From DASSYK01 sp036258315 (GTDB taxonomy: Bacteria > Actinomycetota > Thermoleophilia > Solirubrobacterales > 70-9): a stretch of DNA of 62,695 bases. Below, piece after piece: positions 59,188 to 62,695 of the stretch. The notes under the pieces are model-generated. The model did no database searches and had not been told where the DNA came from. It was given only the letters and a program-made list of their open reading frames with translations. The translations under genes were made by a program, and so were the position numbers. Each line of letters starts with the position of its first letter. Positions within the stretch are counted from its first letter, which is position 1. The stretch is taken from positions 1-62,695 of the forward strand of contig DATADX010000018.1 in the NCBI GenBank assembly GCA_036258315.1, given 5' to 3'.

Positions 59188-60230
59188 CGCTTCCTCGCGG
59201 CCGGCTTCCACTTCCGCGAGGTGTCGCGACTCGGCTGCACGCGCTTCGGCTCGCCGCGCTGCTTGGTGAAGTGAGGCGGCCAGGGAGCGTCGCCGAGCCC
59301 TCCCTCCTCGTCGCGGCGGGCGAGGTCGAGGAGCTGCTCGAGGGAGCCGGCGTGCTCGTCGATGTCAGCGGCGGGGTCGCCGAGCTCGGCGACTCGGTCG
59401 GGGACGGTGTCGAGCCGGAACTCGGCCGGGTCGACGTCGGGGACCTCTTCCCAGGTGAGGGGAGTGCAGACGCGGGCGTCGGGGACGGGCCGGACCGAGT
59501 AGCCCGATGCGATCGTCCGGTCGCGCGCGTTCTGGTTGTAGTCGACGAAGACGCCGTGTCGCTCCTCCTTCCACCACTTGCTGGTAGCCCGCTTCGGCTC
59601 GCGGCGCTCGACCTCGCGCGCGAGCGCCAGGGCGGCGCGACGCACGTCGACGTAGTCCCAGCGTGGAGCGATCCGCACGTTCACGTGGATCCCACGCGAG
59701 CCCGAGGTCTTCGGGTACCCGGTCAGCCCGTGCTCGTCCAGAACGTCCTTGACGCACATCGCGACCCTGCGGACCGTGTTCCAGCGGACCCCGGGGGTCG
59801 GATCGAGGTCAACGCGCAGCTCGTCGGGGCAGTCGAGGTCGGCGCGCCTGACCGGATGCGGGTTGAAGTCGATCACCCCGAGGTTCACCGCCCAGACGAG
59901 GTGGGCACCATCATTGGCCACAAGCTCCGTCGCGGTCCGGCCGCTGGGGAAGGTGAAGGTCGCCGTCTGCAGCCAGTCAGGGGCGTTCTTGGGAACCCGC
60001 TTCTGGAAGAAGAACTCGCCGGTGACGCCGTCGACGAACCGCTTCATCGTCCCGGGGCGCTCGCGGAGCTGGTTGACGGCCGCCTCGTCGACGGCGATGT
60101 AGTACTCGGCGAGGTCCAGCTTCGTGAAGCCGGGCTTGGGGAAGTACACCTTTCCCGGGCTGGACAGCCGGACCTCGCGGCCGGCGACGTCGATCGTCGT
60201 GTAGTCGCTCTTCTTAGCCACCGCCGACAT
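59184..60230 (-). CDS. LigD-type polymerase/primase domain protein, stand-alone
   Basis: 348 residues. LigD Pol (archaeo-eukaryotic primase superfamily) motifs: KVYFPKPGFTKLDLAEYYIA, ELVANDGAHLVWAVNLGVID, the metal aspartates in RVDLDPTPGVRW, SGSRGIHVNVRI and FVDYNQNARDRTIASGYSVR. Fills gaps with ribo- or deoxynucleotides at double-strand breaks. Basic C-terminal tail. ATG 60230 is chosen; a longer reading exists upstream but lacks similarity. With 29540 and 57034 it completes LigD activities in three genes. No Ku gene is in the window. Confidence 0.92.
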   Translation of the reverse strand: MSAVAKKSDYTTIDVAGREVRLSSPGKVYFPKPGFTKLDLAEYYIAVDEAAVNQLRERPGTMKRFVDGVTGEFFFQKRVPKNAPDWLQTATFTFPSGRTATELVANDGAHLVWAVNLGVIDFNPHPVRRADLDCPDELRVDLDPTPGVRWNTVRRVAMCVKDVLDEHGLTGYPKTSGSRGIHVNVRIAPRWDYVDVRRAALALAREVERREPKRATSKWWKEERHGVFVDYNQNARDRTIASGYSVRPVPDARVCTPLTWEEVPDVDPAEFRLDTVPDRVAELGDPAADIDEHAGSLEQLLDLARRDEEGGLGDAPWPPHFTKQRGEPKRVQPSRDTSRKWKPAARKR

Positions 60231-60312
60231 CTTCGCCCCTACGACCGCGAATCCCGGCGGAAATAATCGGGGAGGCAAGCAGGAGGCGAGCCGCGCTGCT
60301 TCAATCGCCTCG

Positions 60313-61248
60313 GTGCCCGAGCTCAGCACGCTCACATACGAGGCCGACGGCCGGATCGCCCGGATCACTCTCGACCGGCCCGAGCGCGGCAACGGGATCA
60401 CGCTCGAGACGCCGCGCGAGCTGGCCGCCTGCGTCGAGCGCGCGAACCTCGACCCGGCGATCCACGCGATCGCGCTCGCCGGCAACGGCAGGGGGTTCTG
60501 CGGCGGCTACGACCTGGTTGCCTCCGCGGAGGGGCTCGCATCCGGCGCCTCCTCCGCTTCGCGTCCGGGGACGGCTGAGGGCTTCGGCGTCGAGGGGGCG
60601 CCCGACGGGTCGCCGCTCGATCCGCTCACCCTGGCGAAGAACCACGACCCGGACGGCACCTGGGACCCGGTCGTCGACTTCCAGATGATGAGCCGCAACG
60701 TGCGCGGGTTCATGAGCCTGTTCCACTCGGAAAAGCCGGTGATCTGCAAGGTGCACGGCTACTGCGTCGCGGGCGGCACCGACATGGCGCTCTGCTCCGA
60801 TCTGCTCGTCGCCGAGGACGAGGCGAAGATCGGCTACCCGCCGGCGCGCGTCTGGGGCGTGCCGACGACGGCGCTGTGGGCGTACCGGATCGGCCCGGCG
60901 CGGGCGAAGCGCCTGCTGCTGACGGGCGACTCGATCGACGGCACGACGGCGGTCGAGTGGGGGCTCGCCACCGAGGCGGCGCCCGCCGCCGAGCTTGACG
61001 AGGTGTTCGAGTCGCTGCTCGAACGCGTCGCCCGCCTCCCCGTCAACCAGCTCGTCATGCACAAGCTGCTCGTCAATCAGGCCCTCTACGCCCAGGGACT
61101 GGAGGCCACCCAGGCGCTCGGCACCTTCTTCGACGGGATCGCCCGCCACACCGCCGAGGGCTACGAGTTCCAGCGCCGCGCCGCCGAGGCCGGCTACAAG
61201 GAGGCCGTCCGCGAGCGCGACGAGCCGTTCGGCGACCTCGGCCGCTAG
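60313..61248 (+). CDS. Enoyl-CoA hydratase/isomerase family protein (crotonase)
   Basis: 311 residues. Crotonase motifs IARITLDRPERGNGITLETP, IHAIALAGNGRGFCGGYDLV (oxyanion loop) and VHGYCVAGGTDMALCSDLLV. An insertion of ~55 residues (~75-130, ASGASSASRPGTAEGFGVEG) follows the oxyanion strand and makes the protein longer than a standard ECH; this occurs in a subgroup of actinobacterial members. Acts on acyl-CoA esters, reaction uncertain. GTG start has no clear ribosome-binding site. Confidence 0.88.
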   Translation: MPELSTLTYEADGRIARITLDRPERGNGITLETPRELAACVERANLDPAIHAIALAGNGRGFCGGYDLVASAEGLASGASSASRPGTAEGFGVEGAPDGSPLDPLTLAKNHDPDGTWDPVVDFQMMSRNVRGFMSLFHSEKPVICKVHGYCVAGGTDMALCSDLLVAEDEAKIGYPPARVWGVPTTALWAYRIGPARAKRLLLTGDSIDGTTAVEWGLATEAAPAAELDEVFESLLERVARLPVNQLVMHKLLVNQALYAQGLEATQALGTFFDGIARHTAEGYEFQRRAAEAGYKEAVRERDEPFGDLGR

Positions 61249-61263
61249 GACGCGATGGTTGCA

Positions 61264-61301
61264 CCGTTGACGGGGTCATAGCCCCACCAACGGTTCAACG
61301 G
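61264..61301. terminator. Stem-loop between convergent crotonase and ABC permease genes
   Basis: CCGTTGA (61264-61270) pairs with TCAACGG (61295-61301), enclosing a GGGG-TCATAG-CCCC stem (61272-61285). It lies exactly between two convergent genes and could end both transcripts. No T-run. Confidence 0.45.
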
Positions 61302-61312
61302 CGTGACGATCG

Positions 61313-62122
61313 CTAGTCGATCAGGCGCTTCGTCATCCGGCTGATCGCGACCCGCCAGAGGACGAGCGCGAACGCGATCAGCGAGGCGAAGCGGAGCAGG
61401 TCGACCGACTCGAAGCCGAAGGCGGCGCCGCGGACGAGCTCGACGAGCTGGTAGAGCGGGTTGAAGTTGGCGGCGACCTGGAGGCCCTCGGGGAGCTGGT
61501 CGATCGGGAAGAAGGTGCCGGCGACGAGGAAAAGCGGGGTGATGACCAGGGTGGTGACGTAGTTGAACTGGTCGATCTTCGCGACGCTGGCGGCGACCGT
61601 GATCCCGAACGCCGCCCAGCCGAGCGCGGTGACGAAGGCGAACAGGGGCACGAGCAGCATCCCGGGGGTCGGGTCGAGGCCGAAGCCGATCCCGACCAGC
61701 AGCGGGAAGCACCCGAAGAAGCCGGCGCGGATCCCGATCCAGAGCATCTCCGCGGTGACCAGCTCCTCGACATCGACCGGCGCGGCGAGGATCGCGTCGT
61801 AGGTGTTCTGGAAGCGCTCCTTGACGAAGGTGCCGAACATCGCCGGCAGGGCGCTCGAGAAGATCACCGCGGTCGCGACCATCCCGGTGGCGACGAACTC
61901 CTCGTAGCTGAGCCCGTCGACGCCGTCGATCAGCGTCGAGCCGAGGCCGACGCCGAACGCGAGCAGGTAGACGATCGGCTCGAGGATGCTCGAGAAGGCC
62001 GTCCCCTTCCAGTAGGTGCGGAAGTTGGCGACCTCGCGGCTCATCACGCCGGCGACGACGGCCGGGTCGAGGCGCCGCACGCGCGGGGTGGGCCGCGGCG
62101 CTGTCGTGGAGACGGCCTCCAT
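61313..62122 (-). CDS. ABC-2 type exporter permease (NodJ/DrrB-like)
   Basis: 269 residues, six TM helices, ABC-2 family. RTYWKGTAFSSILEPIVYLL, GLSYEEFVATGMVATAVIFS, AMFGTFVKERFQNTYDAILA (the conserved cytoplasmic turn) and FNPLYQLVELVRGAAFGFES. The last corresponds to the NP.....R motif near TM5-6. ATG 62122 is preferred to GTG 62125. It follows the ATPase gene after a stretch of tandem repeats (62123-62197) that seems to have broken an original TGATG coupling. Confidence 0.9.
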   Translation of the reverse strand: MEAVSTTAPRPTPRVRRLDPAVVAGVMSREVANFRTYWKGTAFSSILEPIVYLLAFGVGLGSTLIDGVDGLSYEEFVATGMVATAVIFSSALPAMFGTFVKERFQNTYDAILAAPVDVEELVTAEMLWIGIRAGFFGCFPLLVGIGFGLDPTPGMLLVPLFAFVTALGWAAFGITVAASVAKIDQFNYVTTLVITPLFLVAGTFFPIDQLPEGLQVAANFNPLYQLVELVRGAAFGFESVDLLRFASLIAFALVLWRVAISRMTKRLID

Positions 62123-62197
62123 CACTCCGCCTCGATGTGACTAAGGAGGCCGATCATTCGGCCTCGATCTGTGTGCGGAGGCCGATCATTCGGCCTC
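62113..62197 (-). repeat. Three 32-bp-period repeats at the ATPase-permease junction
   Basis: A 21-base block is identical at 62177-62197 and 62145-62165 (period 32). A third, diverged copy starts at 62133 on the minus strand and runs into the permease start. Each block begins GAGGCCGAATGATCGGCC on the minus strand, encoding Glu-Ala-Glu-stop, and forms a GAGGCCGA/TCGGCCTC hairpin. The first copy holds the real ATPase stop; the third holds GTGATG, where stop and start would overlap. Confidence 0.7.
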
Positions 62198-62695
62198 CTC
62201 GCCGGTGAGGCGTACGAACACGTCCTCGAGCGTCGCGGCGCGGCGGATCGCGTCCTCGGGGATGACGCCGTTCGTCGAGGCCTCCGAGCCGACGATCGCG
62301 ATCGCGGGTCCCGCGGGCCGGACGACGAGACCCTCGCTCTCGGCGAGCGCGCGCACCTCGGCGAGCCGGTCGGGCGGGCCGTAGACCTCGGCGGTCTCGC
62401 GCCCGGCGTGCTCGCGGATCAGCTCGACGGGGCGGCCGCGGGCGATCACCCGGCCGTGAGCCATCACTGCGACCTCATCCGCAAGCCGCTCGGCCTCCTC
62501 GATGTAGTGGGTCGACATCAGGATCGTCGTACCCCGCGAGCGGAGGCCGTCGATCAGCGACCAGAGCTCGGTGCGGATCTGAGGGTCGAGCCCGACGGTC
62601 GGCTCGTCGAGCAGCAGCAGGCGCGGGTTGTGGACTACGCCGCGGGCGAGGAGGAGCCGGCGGCGCATCCCGCCCGACAGCTTGTCGACCGGGTC
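62186..62695 (-). CDS. ABC exporter ATP-binding protein, C-terminal part (5' end outside window)
   Basis: 169 residues visible, open to the window edge. Signature KLSGGMRRRLLLARGV, Walker B LLLLDEPTVGLDP and switch His in LMSTHYIEEAERLAD are present, so Walker A lies just beyond the end. The C-terminal ~80 residues form a small regulatory domain, and the protein ends EEAE. It pairs with the permease at 61313-62122. A DrrA/NodI-type exporter is likely; substrate unknown. Confidence 0.92.
   Translation of the reverse strand, partial: DPVDKLSGGMRRRLLLARGVVHNPRLLLLDEPTVGLDPQIRTELWSLIDGLRSRGTTILMSTHYIEEAERLADEVAVMAHGRVIARGRPVELIREHAGRETAEVYGPPDRLAEVRALAESEGLVVRPAGPAIAIVGSEASTNGVIPEDAIRRAATLEDVFVRLTGEEAE

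Overview
The window is high-GC, densely coded DNA with no rRNA, tRNA, phage, transposase or CRISPR locus. The gene families present are two LLM-type flavin/F420 oxidoreductases, two deazaflavin-type DUF385 proteins, a WS/DGAT acyltransferase, a split LigD set, ABC-2 exporters with MarR, a mycobacterial-type beta carbonic anhydrase, and SpoIIM and VIT proteins. Together with GTG/TTG starts and leaderless-looking promoters, they suggest an actinobacterium, most likely Thermoleophilia (Solirubrobacterales-like). That placement is inference from family content, not a database result. The sequence looks like ordinary chromosome.

Layout. 1-8.5 kb: sulfatase tail, LLM oxidoreductase, PRC-barrel-like protein, small membrane protein, glyoxalase-fold protein, a berberine-bridge-type flavoenzyme divergent from an HxlR regulator, carbonic anhydrase, a hydrolase-adenylate cyclase fusion and a second LLM enzyme. 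8.5-10.8 kb: a decayed patch with a RibD/DHFR-like reductase, a frameshifted cupin and a thioredoxin-reductase remnant beside an XRE-cupin regulator. 10.8-16.4 kb: M32 carboxypeptidase, SRPBCC protein, metallo-beta-lactamase/rhodanese fusion, deazaflavin proteins, DCC and DoxX. 16.5-19.8 kb: a three-gene ABC exporter divergent from MarR. 19.9-28.2 kb: alcohol dehydrogenase, AI-2E-type permease, an amine-oxidase-like flavoenzyme, GNAT, hydrolase, glyoxalase, Fur divergent from a VIT iron/manganese transporter, and methylmalonate-semialdehyde dehydrogenase.

28.3-35.9 kb: a secreted repeat protein, LigD phosphoesterase with WS/DGAT, CsbD with a SigB-like promoter, and an osmoprotectant ABC operon (ATPase-permease-permease-binding protein). 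35.7-41.9 kb: a candidate small RNA with an intrinsic terminator, a GHMP kinase with uridylyltransferase (sugar salvage), DUF429, NUDIX and amidase. 41.9-51.7 kb: MBL plus PAS, a secreted propeller-like protein, thiolase, esterase, a secreted YGTN-repeat protein, a frameshifted DUF4126 gene, TetR, and an ECF sigma factor with a membrane partner. 51.7-62.7 kb: acyl-CoA dehydrogenase, PIG-V-like mannosyltransferase, lipoprotein, L-2-hydroxyglutarate oxidase, stand-alone LigD-type ligase, SpoIIM protein, cupin, LigD polymerase domain, crotonase, and an ABC exporter cut by the window end.

Themes. (1) Lipid and branched-chain catabolism: acyl-CoA dehydrogenase, crotonase, thiolase, MmsA and WS/DGAT. 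(2) Non-homologous end joining, with the three LigD activities as separate genes. (3) Osmotic and general stress: osmoprotectant transporter and CsbD. (4) Compact architecture: about 25 genes have a TANNNT box 6-9 bases before the start codon, and five convergent gene pairs share a CTAG stop.
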